Shown piece after piece: positions 1 through 7,055 of a stretch of DNA of 27,729 nucleotides. Within the stretch, counting starts at the first letter, position 1, and each line of letters starts with the position of its first letter. Made by a program: the position numbers and the translations under genes. This DNA comes from JBNJEA01 sp051745395 (GTDB lineage: Bacteria; Desulfobacterota; Desulfobacteria; Desulfobacterales; Desulfosalsimonadaceae): NCBI GenBank assembly GCA_051745395.1, contig JBNJEA010000029.1, positions 1 to 27,729 on the forward strand. The letters run 5' to 3'. The notes below the pieces were generated by a model. That model was not told the origin of the DNA, searched no databases, and worked only from the letters and a program-made list of their open reading frames with translations.

Positions 1-1824
1 GTCGATTTTGTCCTGCATGAGCAAATGCAGGTGGGCGAACTGGCCAAACACGAAAAATTTGCCGAATTCACCCAAAAAACCGTGGACATGATCGTATCCG
101 AAGCCAGGACCCTGGCGATCAAGGAAATGCTGCCCACGTTGAAGGAAAGCGACGAAGAGGGCTGCACCCTTGAAAAAGACGGCACCGTGAAAGTGCCCGA
201 ATCGTTTCACCGCATCAACGAGCTCTACAAGGAGGGCGAATGGCTGGCCATGATCGATGACCCCGAGTGGGGCGGCCAGGGCATGCCCAAAACCGTATCG
301 CTTGCCGCAGAAGAATATTTCATCGGCGCCAACTCCTCTTTTATGCTCTACCACGGCCTGTCCCACGGGGCAGCCAACCTGATCAAAACCCTGGGCACCG
401 AGGAGCAGAAGCGCTATTACCTGGAAAACCTCTATTCCGGCAAATGGTCGGGCACCATGCTTTTGACCGAACCCGAAGCCGGATCGGACGTGGGCGCACT
501 GCAGACCACGGCCACGAAAAACGAAGACGGCACCTACTCCATCTCCGGCACCAAGATTTTTATTTCCGGCGGCGAGCAGGACATGGTGGAAAACATCGTC
601 CACCCGGTTCTGGCCCGCATCGAGGGCGCCCCCGCGGGCACGCCGGGCATTTCGCTGTTTCTCGTGCCCAAGTACCGGGTCAACGACGACGGCAGCCCGG
701 GAAAATTCAACGACGTGGTCTGCACGGGCATCGAGGAAAAAATGGGCATGCACGGCAACAGCACCTGCACGCTGACCCTCGGCAGCAAGGGCAACTGCAT
801 CGGCACCTTGATCGGCCAGGAAAACAAGGGCATGCGGGCCATGTTTCTGATGATGAACGAAGCCCGGCAACTGGTCGGCCTCCAGGGATTTGCCGTAGCC
901 TCTGCGGCTTATTGCTATGCGGTCAACTACGCCCGCGAGCGCATCCAGGGCAAACACATAACCGCCGGCAAGGACCCGGATGCCAAGGCCGTGGCCATCA
1001 TCGAACACCCGGACGTCCGGCGGCAATTGATGACCATGAAAGCGTATGTCGAAGGCTTCCGGAGCCTGGTTTATTACGGCGGGCTGACCCATGACCGGGA
1101 AAATCTGGCCGAAACCCCGGAGGAAAAGGAAAAATACGCGGACCGGACCGCCATTTTAACCCCCATTATCAAGGGCTACATCACGGACAAGACCGTGGAG
1201 GTCACCAGCCACGGCGTCCAGGTCTACGGCGGCTACGGCTACACCAAGGAATACCCGGCCGAACAGTTGATGCGCGACTGCCGGATCTTTCCGATCTACG
1301 AGGGCACCAACGGCATCCAGGCCATGGACCTGCTGGGCCGCAAGCTGGGCATGAAAAAGGGCCAGCCCTTTATCGACTACCTGGGCGAAATGCAAAAGAC
1401 CGTCGAAGAAGCCCGGCAGATCGAGGGACTGGAAACCTTGACCGCCCGCGTGGAAAACGCGGTCAACCGCCTGAGCGAAACCGCCATGACCCTCGGCAAA
1501 GCCGCGGCCTCGGACAATGTGGCCCAGGCATTTGCCTTTGCCCACCCCTTCCTCGAGGTCACCGGCGACGTTACCATGGCGTGGATGCTCTTGTGGCGGG
1601 CCTCGATTGCCTCAAAGAAACTCCAGAAACTCGCCGATAGCCAAGGTGCCGCCGGAAAAAAAGGGGCCAAAAACAAGGATGCCGCTTTTTACCTGGGCCA
1701 ATACAAGACAGCGGAATTTTTCATCATGAACATCCTGCCGACCACCATGGGCAAGTTCGATGCGATTTCGGAAACCAACGGCGCGGCCGTCGAGATCCCG
1801 GCAAACGCCTTCGGGGCCTTATAG
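1..1824 (+). CDS. Acyl-CoA dehydrogenase, 5' truncated by window edge
   Basis: FAD-dependent acyl-CoA dehydrogenase that oxidises an acyl-CoA to the 2-enoyl-CoA and passes electrons to ETF; cytoplasmic, in fatty-acid or aromatic-acid beta-oxidation. The frame is open to base 1 (VDFVLHEQ precedes the first internal ATG at 25), and family members carry this segment after a short N-terminus, so the true start lies upstream. Visible motifs are LTEPEAGSDVGAL (FAD/substrate loop, about residue 147 from the ATG at 25) and YGGYGYTKEYPAEQLMRD followed by IYEGTNGIQ, whose Glu is the usual catalytic base. The roughly 170 residues after that are the C-terminal extension of the 600-residue subgroup. Substrate chain length cannot be read from sequence. 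A hairpin terminator follows. Confidence 0.95.
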   Translation, partial: VDFVLHEQMQVGELAKHEKFAEFTQKTVDMIVSEARTLAIKEMLPTLKESDEEGCTLEKDGTVKVPESFHRINELYKEGEWLAMIDDPEWGGQGMPKTVSLAAEEYFIGANSSFMLYHGLSHGAANLIKTLGTEEQKRYYLENLYSGKWSGTMLLTEPEAGSDVGALQTTATKNEDGTYSISGTKIFISGGEQDMVENIVHPVLARIEGAPAGTPGISLFLVPKYRVNDDGSPGKFNDVVCTGIEEKMGMHGNSTCTLTLGSKGNCIGTLIGQENKGMRAMFLMMNEARQLVGLQGFAVASAAYCYAVNYARERIQGKHITAGKDPDAKAVAIIEHPDVRRQLMTMKAYVEGFRSLVYYGGLTHDRENLAETPEEKEKYADRTAILTPIIKGYITDKTVEVTSHGVQVYGGYGYTKEYPAEQLMRDCRIFPIYEGTNGIQAMDLLGRKLGMKKGQPFIDYLGEMQKTVEEARQIEGLETLTARVENAVNRLSETAMTLGKAAASDNVAQAFAFAHPFLEVTGDVTMAWMLLWRASIASKKLQKLADSQGAAGKKGAKNKDAAFYLGQYKTAEFFIMNILPTTMGKFDAISETNGAAVEIPANAFGAL

Positions 1825-1856
1825 GCGTTTGCCGGCGCGGCCGAACAAAGAAAACC

Positions 1857-1900
1857 ATCGCATGCCGGACCGCAAAAAGAAATCCGGCATGCGATATTTT
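1857..1900 (+). terminator. Hairpin terminator after acyl-CoA dehydrogenase
   Basis: A perfect 13-bp stem (ATCGCATGCCGGA at 1857-1869 and its complement at 1883-1895) with a 13-nt loop is followed by ATTTT. The T-tract is short, so termination may be partial. A second 9-bp hairpin (GCAAACGCC/GGCGTTTGC, 1801-1832) spans the stop codon. The ATTTT tail is one copy of the duplication that flanks the adjacent mobile repeat. Confidence 0.7.
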
Positions 1901-1962
1901 CCTCAATTTGGTATAATCCTTTACAAAAGATGTTTTTAAAAATCCGAAACGCGCCATTTAGG
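1901..1962 (+). repeat. 62-bp mobile palindromic repeat, copy A
   Basis: It aligns over its full 62 bp with copy B (16986-17047) and with the core of copy C (15696-15757, opposite strand). Shared blocks are TATAAT-like, TTTACAAAA, TTAAAAATC, GAAACGC and a terminal ATTTAGG. The ends are imperfect inverted repeats (CCTCAATTT and CCATTTAGG). It is flanked by a perfect 5-bp direct repeat, ATTTT, at 1896-1900 and 1963-1967, as expected for a transposed insertion; it landed in the T-tract of the acd terminator. It has no coding capacity. Confidence 0.75.
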
Positions 1963-2071
1963 ATTTTGGTATGAGGGCCTCGACCGGCCTGCAATCCAGG
2001 GGTTATCTTTTCCGGCCTGACGATCTCCCATCTGTTGGCCATTTTATGGCACCCGGCATCGGTTTTTGCTC

Positions 2072-2100
2072 TTGACATCGATCCCTGGCTTTTATATACA
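2072..2100 (+). promoter_or_regulatory. Sigma70-type promoter of minCDE
   Basis: A perfect TTGACA at 2072-2077, a 17-bp spacer and TATACA at 2095-2100. Predicted transcription start is near 2107, giving a leader of about 125 nt before minC. It is the best consensus promoter in the acd-minC gap and lies on the correct strand. Confidence 0.7.
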
Positions 2101-2233
2101 ATATATACTACTTTTTTCTATCCACCCACACATTATACGGGGTAGTAAAAGAACAGTCCGCCCCTTTGGGATGCGTTCGGCTTTCGACCACAAAGTAAAA
2201 CAATCGATTTCAAATAATGATGGATCCCCGCAT

Positions 2234-2920
2234 ATGACAGACCAGGACAGTTTACCCGTCCGCCTCAAAGGGGTCGGCGACAGCCTCTGGGTCACCATTG
2301 ACCCGACACTGCCGGTGGAAAAGCTTAAAACCGAATTGATCAAGCCGTTTCAGCGGCTGCAGCATCTGGCCGTCAATGCCCGGGTCATTCTCGATTCGGG
2401 CAAGGACGGCACCGATGAAAAGCTTGTGGAGGAACTGGGCCGGTTTTTAAAACAACAGTTTCAGGTCGGCCAGGTAACCCCGCCGGCGCCGGAAAAGCCC
2501 CCCGAAGTCAGCCGGGCCCGGGAAAAAGACCTGGGAAACGCCTGGCATACTCATCGAAGCGAAGCCTTAATCATTACGGGGCGGGTACGTTCCGGGCAAA
2601 AAATCCAGGCCAAAAAGCACCTGGTCATCATGGGCGACTTAAATCCCGGGGCAGAGGCCATCGCCGGCGGCGACATCATTATCCTGGGCAGCCTGCTCGG
2701 CAATGCCGCCGCCGGCCAGCCCGACAATGAAGATGCCATGATCCTGGCCATGGATTTCCGACCCACCCAGGTGCAGATCGGCGGTTTCGTCGCAGCCGGC
2801 GGCAGTGCCGCAAAGGGGGACAATGCGGAATTCGCGCGGATCGAAGACAATGAAATCGTGGTCATGGACTACATCAAGGGCAATCCCTTCAAACGGCTGG
2901 CATGGCCTGAGGTGCGTTAG
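2234..2920 (+). CDS. minC: Septum site-determining protein MinC
   Basis: Inhibitor of FtsZ ring formation, recruited to the membrane by MinD so that division is confined to midcell. The start chosen is the ATG at 2234 (MTDQDSLPVRLKG), giving 228 residues, typical for MinC; an upstream in-frame ATG at 2066 lies in the promoter and is rejected. The ribosome-binding site is weak (GGA about 9 nt upstream). The N-terminal FtsZ-inhibiting domain spans about residues 1-90, followed by a Pro/Glu-rich linker. The C-terminal right-handed beta-helix domain that binds MinD (about 120-225) contains ITGRVRSGQKI, VIMGDLNPGAE and GGDIIILGSLLG. First gene of minCDE. Confidence 0.95.
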   Translation: MTDQDSLPVRLKGVGDSLWVTIDPTLPVEKLKTELIKPFQRLQHLAVNARVILDSGKDGTDEKLVEELGRFLKQQFQVGQVTPPAPEKPPEVSRAREKDLGNAWHTHRSEALIITGRVRSGQKIQAKKHLVIMGDLNPGAEAIAGGDIIILGSLLGNAAAGQPDNEDAMILAMDFRPTQVQIGGFVAAGGSAAKGDNAEFARIEDNEIVVMDYIKGNPFKRLAWPEVR

Positions 2921-2976
2921 ACCGTGCCCGCCACCCCCGCAACATGAATGATAACTTTGGATGAAAGAGGTGAACC

Positions 2977-3789
2977 GTGGACGGTAAAATCATTGTTGTC
3001 ACATCAGGCAAAGGCGGTGTCGGCAAAACCACACTCACCGCCTCGATCGGCGCGGCCCTGGCCAATCAGGGCAAGCGGGTCGCGGTGGTCGATATGGACA
3101 TCGGCCTCCGGAACATGGATGTGGTGATGGGCCTGGAAAACCGGATCGTTTTCAACGTGGTCGACATCGTCCAGGGGCGATGCAAGCTCAAACAGGCCAT
3201 GGTAAAAGACCGCCGGATCGAAAACCTGTATTTGATCCCGGCGTCCCAGAGCGATGAAAAAAACGTGCTCAAACCTGAAAACATGGTCTGGCTGGGCAAA
3301 AAGCTCCGCAAGGAATTCGATTTTGCCTTAATTGACTGCCCGGCCGGCATTGAGCAGGGATTTAAAAACTCCATCGAAGCCGCAGACGAAGCCATTGTGG
3401 TCTGCATGCCCGAGGTCTCCTCCGTGCGGGATGCCGACCGGGTCATCGGGCTGCTCTATGCCCGCTCGATCACCCCGAAACTCGTGGTCAACCGCATCGC
3501 CCCCAAAATGGTGGAAAGAGGCGATATGCTCAGCCATGAAGACGTAGTCGACGTGCTGTCCATCGATTTGCTGGGGCTCGTGGAAATGGACGAGGCCGTG
3601 GTGGTCTCCTCGAATACCGGTACGCCCATTGTCATGCAAAAAGAATCCAAGGCCGGCATGGCCTTTAACCGGATTGCCATGCGCCTGGACGGCCACCCGG
3701 ACCTGCCCATTGAAAACCCCATGGGCCAGAACTCGTTCTGGAAAAAAATCGGTAAAAAAATCGGTCGAAAAAACAGGATCGCCAAATGA
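2977..3789 (+). CDS. minD: Septum site-determining ATPase MinD
   Basis: Membrane-associated ATPase of the ParA/MinD family that binds MinC and oscillates or forms polar gradients under MinE control. It starts with GTG at 2977, preceded by AGAGG with a 6-nt gap. The deviant Walker A motif GKGGVGKTT is at about residues 10-18, followed by VVDMDIGLRNMD (switch I) and LIDCPAGIE (Walker B). The C-terminal tail FWKKIGKKIGRKNR (about 254-267) is the amphipathic membrane-targeting helix and is unusually rich in lysine. Length (270) is normal. It overlaps minE by 4 bp (ATGA), implying translational coupling. Confidence 0.97.
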   Translation: MDGKIIVVTSGKGGVGKTTLTASIGAALANQGKRVAVVDMDIGLRNMDVVMGLENRIVFNVVDIVQGRCKLKQAMVKDRRIENLYLIPASQSDEKNVLKPENMVWLGKKLRKEFDFALIDCPAGIEQGFKNSIEAADEAIVVCMPEVSSVRDADRVIGLLYARSITPKLVVNRIAPKMVERGDMLSHEDVVDVLSIDLLGLVEMDEAVVVSSNTGTPIVMQKESKAGMAFNRIAMRLDGHPDLPIENPMGQNSFWKKIGKKIGRKNRIAK

Positions 3790-4079
3790 TGATGTTTAAT
3801 ACCCTGCTCAAAAAACTGATGAACCGGGGGGAAAGCAAGGACGTGGCCAAAAAGCGGCTGAAGTTCGCCCTGGTCTACGACAAACTCGAAGTCAGAGACG
3901 ACATGCTCGAGGACCTGCAAAAGGACCTGGTGGAAGTGATCTCGCGCTATTTTGAAATCGACCGGCAGCAGCTGTCTTTGGATATCGAACGGGCGGAAGG
4001 CAGTTCGGCGCTGATTTTAAACACCCCGATTCTATCGGCCCGGCACCAGAAAGCCGCCCAATCCGAGGCCAGCGCGTAA
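3786..4079 (+). CDS. minE: Cell division topological specificity factor MinE
   Basis: Stimulates MinD ATPase and displaces MinC, giving spatial specificity to the Min system. The 97 residues show the expected layout: an N-terminal membrane and MinD-contact helix (KDVAKKRLKFALVYDK, about 18-33) followed by a topological-specificity domain (DMLEDLQKDLVEVISRYFEID, about 39-59). It is slightly longer than the E. coli protein (88) because of a C-terminal tail. The start overlaps the minD stop; two consecutive ATG codons (3786 and 3789) are possible. It ends 17 bp before the convergent HD gene with no clear terminator between. Confidence 0.93.
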   Translation: MMMFNTLLKKLMNRGESKDVAKKRLKFALVYDKLEVRDDMLEDLQKDLVEVISRYFEIDRQQLSLDIERAEGSSALILNTPILSARHQKAAQSEASA

Positions 4080-4096
4080 GACCTGAAAACAGGGGC

Positions 4097-4876
4097 CTAT
4101 GCAGACGACGGCGGTTCGGGATAATCGGCATACGCGGTGCGGATAATATCATAGAGTTCGTTTCCGATGGCAATGCCGAAATCAATAAACTGCGGCCCGT
4201 ACAACCGTCCCGTCCGGGTCCGGAATGTTTTCCGGATTTTTTTCAGATACGCCATGCCCCGGGGATAATGCGCAAGGAACTGGGGTACGGAAATATCGAG
4301 ATACGCCACCATGCCCCAGATGGTCTGGGTAAAATTCTCGGGGCCCCACCGAAACTTATCCGCATCATAAAGACAATCCGAAAGCAATTGCCCGCTGCGG
4401 TCCGCGTCACGGGTGTTGTTTTCACCGAAGGCCTCATGATTGCGAATGGCCCGGCAGATATCGGCCACATCCGAATCGGAAAACGAATAGGCCGGCAGAA
4501 CTTTTTCCGCAAAGACCGCCCCGGCTTCGGCATGATTTTCTTCCTTGCGGCAGATGTCATGCAGCAATCCGGCAAAATGAGCCATCCGAAGCCCATGGGT
4601 CAGCCCCGGCTCCGAACATGAAATGGCGCCGCCTTCAATCAAAAGCAGCGCCCCTGCATCGATGGCCACGTTTTTGACATGTGCCAACCCGTGGCCGTAA
4701 TCATCGTCAATGGTGTTGCGCACGTATTCAAACCCCCGGCAAACCATCGGATCAGAATTGAAAAAGCGCTGCGACTGCCGCACTTTATCCGCATGGTCGG
4801 TATAAAAAGCCGGCGGCGGATATTTTTCGGCGACACGAATCGCTTCTTTCTGCAGCTGCCTGTAAATCGACTTCAT
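4097..4876 (-). CDS. HD-domain phosphohydrolase
   Basis: Metal-dependent phosphohydrolase of the HD superfamily; substrate unknown. Metal-ligand motifs are visible: H66 in GHGLAHVKNV, the H106-D107 pair in LLHDICR, a further conserved-looking H115 in ENHAEAGA, and H147 in RNHEAF. The 259 residues consist of a short helical N-terminus and one HD domain, with no sensory or membrane segment, so it is probably a soluble cytoplasmic nucleotidase or phosphatase rather than a signalling receptor. It is the second gene after the amidohydrolase (66-bp gap) and converges on minE. The ribosome-binding site is poor. Confidence 0.85.
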   Translation of the reverse strand: MKSIYRQLQKEAIRVAEKYPPPAFYTDHADKVRQSQRFFNSDPMVCRGFEYVRNTIDDDYGHGLAHVKNVAIDAGALLLIEGGAISCSEPGLTHGLRMAHFAGLLHDICRKEENHAEAGAVFAEKVLPAYSFSDSDVADICRAIRNHEAFGENNTRDADRSGQLLSDCLYDADKFRWGPENFTQTIWGMVAYLDISVPQFLAHYPRGMAYLKKIRKTFRTRTGRLYGPQFIDFGIAIGNELYDIIRTAYADYPEPPSSA

Positions 4877-4942
4877 GGTGTTTATTTTACCAAAAAAATG
4901 CGCCCGGCAGAATCAAAATTTGAAGGGCGATCACAGCCGCCT

Positions 4943-5785
4943 TCAAAGCCCGAACAACGGGGCGGCATTTCCGCCCAGCAGTTTTTGCCGGGCCGGTTCT
5001 GCCAGGCCGGCGGCTTCGATTTCCCTGTAATACCGGTCCGGGGCAATCAACGGATAGTCGGTGCCGAACAAAATCTTGTCTGCCCCGGCGATTTCCGTTG
5101 CCACCCGATAGATCTCCGGCGTGTAAAGAAACGGCGATGCGGCGGTGTCGAAATACACGTTGGCCAGCACCGATTGGACCTCTTTTTTCAGCAGGGAATA
5201 AAAAAACAGGCCGCCGCCCCAGTGGCCGAGAATAATCGGGTTTTCCGGATAGGCCTTGACCAGGGCGTAAATCTGGGCCAGGCTGTTGTCGGTTTTGCCG
5301 GGGTACTGGTGGCCCACGGGTTCATTGGTGTGGATCAGGGCCGGCAGTTTTTTTTCCCGGCACAGGGCCATGGCCGGAGCCAGTTTTTCCACCGCTTCGC
5401 CCGTAATGCCGCCGGGCTGGTAAAAGGCGATTTCCCCGATGCCCGACATCCCGCCGGCCAGACACCGCTCGACTTCCGTGCCGGCCGCGGGGTCAAAGGG
5501 ATTGACACAGCAAAGCCCTTTTAACCGGTCCGGATACGCGGCCACAGCCTCCATGATATAATCATTGTGATGCCGGCAGGTATCGGCCTTTATCCAGGGA
5601 AAGCCGCAGACAACCGATACATCCACCCCATGTAAGTCCATGGAATCAATGATTTCCCGGGTGCCGATCATGCGGGCGGCCGGATCGCCGTAAAGCAAAT
5701 CAAACGCCGGCTCATCTGCGACATATTCATCCCGGCGGTCTCTGACCCGCTTGGGGAACAAATGCGTGTGCACATCAACAATCAT
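4943..5785 (-). CDS. Amidohydrolase family protein (amidohydrolase 2 / TIM-barrel)
   Basis: Metal-dependent TIM-barrel hydrolase or decarboxylase of the amidohydrolase-2 type. Ligand motifs in order are H6-x-H8 (DVHTH), H152 (LIHTNEP), H188 (LGHWGG) and D243 (FGTDYPL), the complete set for this family. Length 280 is normal and there is no signal peptide, so it is cytoplasmic. The start is supported by AAGGAG 6 nt upstream. Substrate cannot be inferred; relatives include decarboxylases and lactonases of aromatic acid metabolism. It is divergent from the PK_C gene and probably co-transcribed with the HD gene below it. Confidence 0.88.
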   Translation of the reverse strand: MIVDVHTHLFPKRVRDRRDEYVADEPAFDLLYGDPAARMIGTREIIDSMDLHGVDVSVVCGFPWIKADTCRHHNDYIMEAVAAYPDRLKGLCCVNPFDPAAGTEVERCLAGGMSGIGEIAFYQPGGITGEAVEKLAPAMALCREKKLPALIHTNEPVGHQYPGKTDNSLAQIYALVKAYPENPIILGHWGGGLFFYSLLKKEVQSVLANVYFDTAASPFLYTPEIYRVATEIAGADKILFGTDYPLIAPDRYYREIEAAGLAEPARQKLLGGNAAPLFGL

Positions 5786-5826
5786 CTTCTCTCCTTATGG
5801 CCGTCCAAACGGCGCTTTCTTTTGCC

Positions 5827-5856
5827 TTGACGATTTCTGTTATCATACAATATAGT
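5827..5856 (+). promoter_or_regulatory. Predicted promoter for PK_C gene and trmL
   Basis: TTGACG at 5827-5832, an 18-bp spacer and TATAGT at 5851-5856, on the strand of the downstream gene at 5972. It leaves a leader of about 110 nt. It lies in the divergent gap with the amidohydrolase gene. Confidence 0.5.
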
Positions 5857-5971
5857 AGCTTGGAACCGTTAGAGACACGAACCCAATATAAAGCCGCCGG
5901 CTTGCCGCAGCAACCCGGATCACAACCTTCGCACTCCATGGGACGGCACAAATCATGAGGGGCAGCAAATC

Positions 5972-6544
5972 ATGAACGACATGATCAAACTTTTTTCGCA
6001 CTTTGAAGAGCCCGGGAAAGTCAATACTCAGCAGACCCTTGAATTTGCCCATGACCGGGCCAAGGAACTCGGCATTACCGAAGTGGTGATCGCTTCCTCG
6101 ACCGGCGCGACCGCCTATAAAGCCCTGGAAATTTTCAAGGGCTTTAGGGTCATTGCCGTGACCTACCACTGCGGCTTCAAGGAACCATTTCAAAAGACCA
6201 TGAAAGAAGATGTGCGAAAGGACCTGGAAGAAGAAGGCGTCCGGGTCATTGAAGCCACCCATGCGCTTTCCGGTGTGGAGCGATCGATTGCCAAGAAATA
6301 CACCGGCAGCTACCCGGTGCTGCTCATCGCCGATACCCTGCGGCTGTTCGGACACGGCACAAAGGTGGCCGTGGAGGTCGCCATCATGGCCGCAGACGGC
6401 GGGGCGCTGACCGGAAACGATATCGTCGCCATCGGCGGCACCGGCCATGGGGCCGACGCCGCTGCCGTGATCAAGCCGGCCCACCAATCCAATTTCTTCG
6501 ATTTAAAAATCCGGGAGATTGTCTGCAAGCCCCGTCATTTTTAG
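5972..6544 (+). CDS. Stand-alone pyruvate kinase C-terminal (alpha/beta) domain protein
   Basis: A 190-residue protein matching only the C-terminal allosteric domain of pyruvate kinase (PK_C fold). SSTGATAYKALE (about 43-54) corresponds to the phosphate-binding loop region that holds effectors in real pyruvate kinases. No catalytic TIM barrel is present in any frame nearby, so it cannot be a pyruvate kinase; a small-molecule or phosphosugar binding role is plausible but unproven. The start is supported by GAGGGG 9 nt upstream. The end, GGTGHGADAAAVIKPAHQSNFFDLKIREIVCKPR, is intact, so this is a normal short family member, not a fragment. Probably co-transcribed with trmL, 34 bp downstream. 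Confidence 0.85.
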   Translation: MNDMIKLFSHFEEPGKVNTQQTLEFAHDRAKELGITEVVIASSTGATAYKALEIFKGFRVIAVTYHCGFKEPFQKTMKEDVRKDLEEEGVRVIEATHALSGVERSIAKKYTGSYPVLLIADTLRLFGHGTKVAVEVAIMAADGGALTGNDIVAIGGTGHGADAAAVIKPAHQSNFFDLKIREIVCKPRHF

Positions 6545-6578
6545 GGTTTGCCACAAAAGAGGATTGCCCCTTTTTCCA

Positions 6579-7055
6579 ATGCCGCCGTCATCCTATGAGC
6601 GACACGTTGTCCTGGTATGCCCGGAAATCCACTGGAACACCGGCAACATCGGCCGCAGCTGCGTCGGCACCGGGGCATGCCTGCACTTGATCAAGCCGCT
6701 GGGCTTTTCTCTCGATGACCGGCATATCAAGCGGGCGGGTCTGGATTACTGGCACCGCGTGCAATTGTCGGTCTGGCCGGATTTCGACACCTTCCGTCAC
6801 GAAATGGCCGTCGGAGACGACGAAGTGGCATTGTTTACCAAGTCCGGCCGCACCTCTTTCCGGGACCTGCCCCCCGCAAACCGGCTGTTTCTGATTTTCG
6901 GCCCCGAAAGCAGGGGGCTTTGCCCGCACATTTTGAACCGATACGACCCGGCCGCCACCTACTATATTCCCATTTCCGACGGCATCCGGAGCCTAAACCT
7001 TTCCAGTGCCGTCAGCGTGGCGCTTTATGAAAGCCTGCGGGCCGCCGGCTGGTAA
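6579..7055 (+). CDS. trmL: tRNA (cytidine/uridine-34-2'-O)-methyltransferase TrmL
   Basis: SpoU-class (SPOUT) methyltransferase that 2'-O-methylates the wobble base of tRNA-Leu isoacceptors using S-adenosylmethionine. The family motifs are present: CPEIHWNTGNIGRSC near the N-terminus, LIFGPESRGLC in the middle and IPISDGIRSLNLSSAVSVALYE at the C-terminal trefoil knot. I prefer the ATG at 6579 (158 residues, the usual TrmL length) over an in-frame start at 6519 that lies inside the PK_C gene; the AGAGGA upstream is 15 nt away, longer than ideal. Its last 44 bases overlap the convergent giant surface-protein gene. Confidence 0.92.
   Translation: MPPSSYERHVVLVCPEIHWNTGNIGRSCVGTGACLHLIKPLGFSLDDRHIKRAGLDYWHRVQLSVWPDFDTFRHEMAVGDDEVALFTKSGRTSFRDLPPANRLFLIFGPESRGLCPHILNRYDPAATYYIPISDGIRSLNLSSAVSVALYESLRAAGW

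Larger units (their letters stand above)
1825..2233. other. Intergenic region acd-minC
   Basis: This 409-base gap holds, in order, the acd terminator hairpin (1857-1900), mobile repeat copy A (1901-1962), about 110 bases with nothing recognisable, and a sigma70-type promoter (2072-2100) with a leader of roughly 125 nt before minC. An open frame runs through from 2066, but its first 56 codons cover the promoter and do not resemble MinC. Confidence 0.7.

Noticed and set aside
2066..2233. N-terminal extension of MinC from an ATG at 2066
   Set aside because: It overlaps the promoter and has no similarity to MinC; the ATG at 2234 gives the normal length.
4679..5524. 281-codon open frame on the plus strand antisense to the amidohydrolase and HD genes
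   Set aside because: Both minus-strand genes have complete catalytic motifs; the plus frame reads as low-complexity Gly/Arg/Phe sequence and spans their gap.
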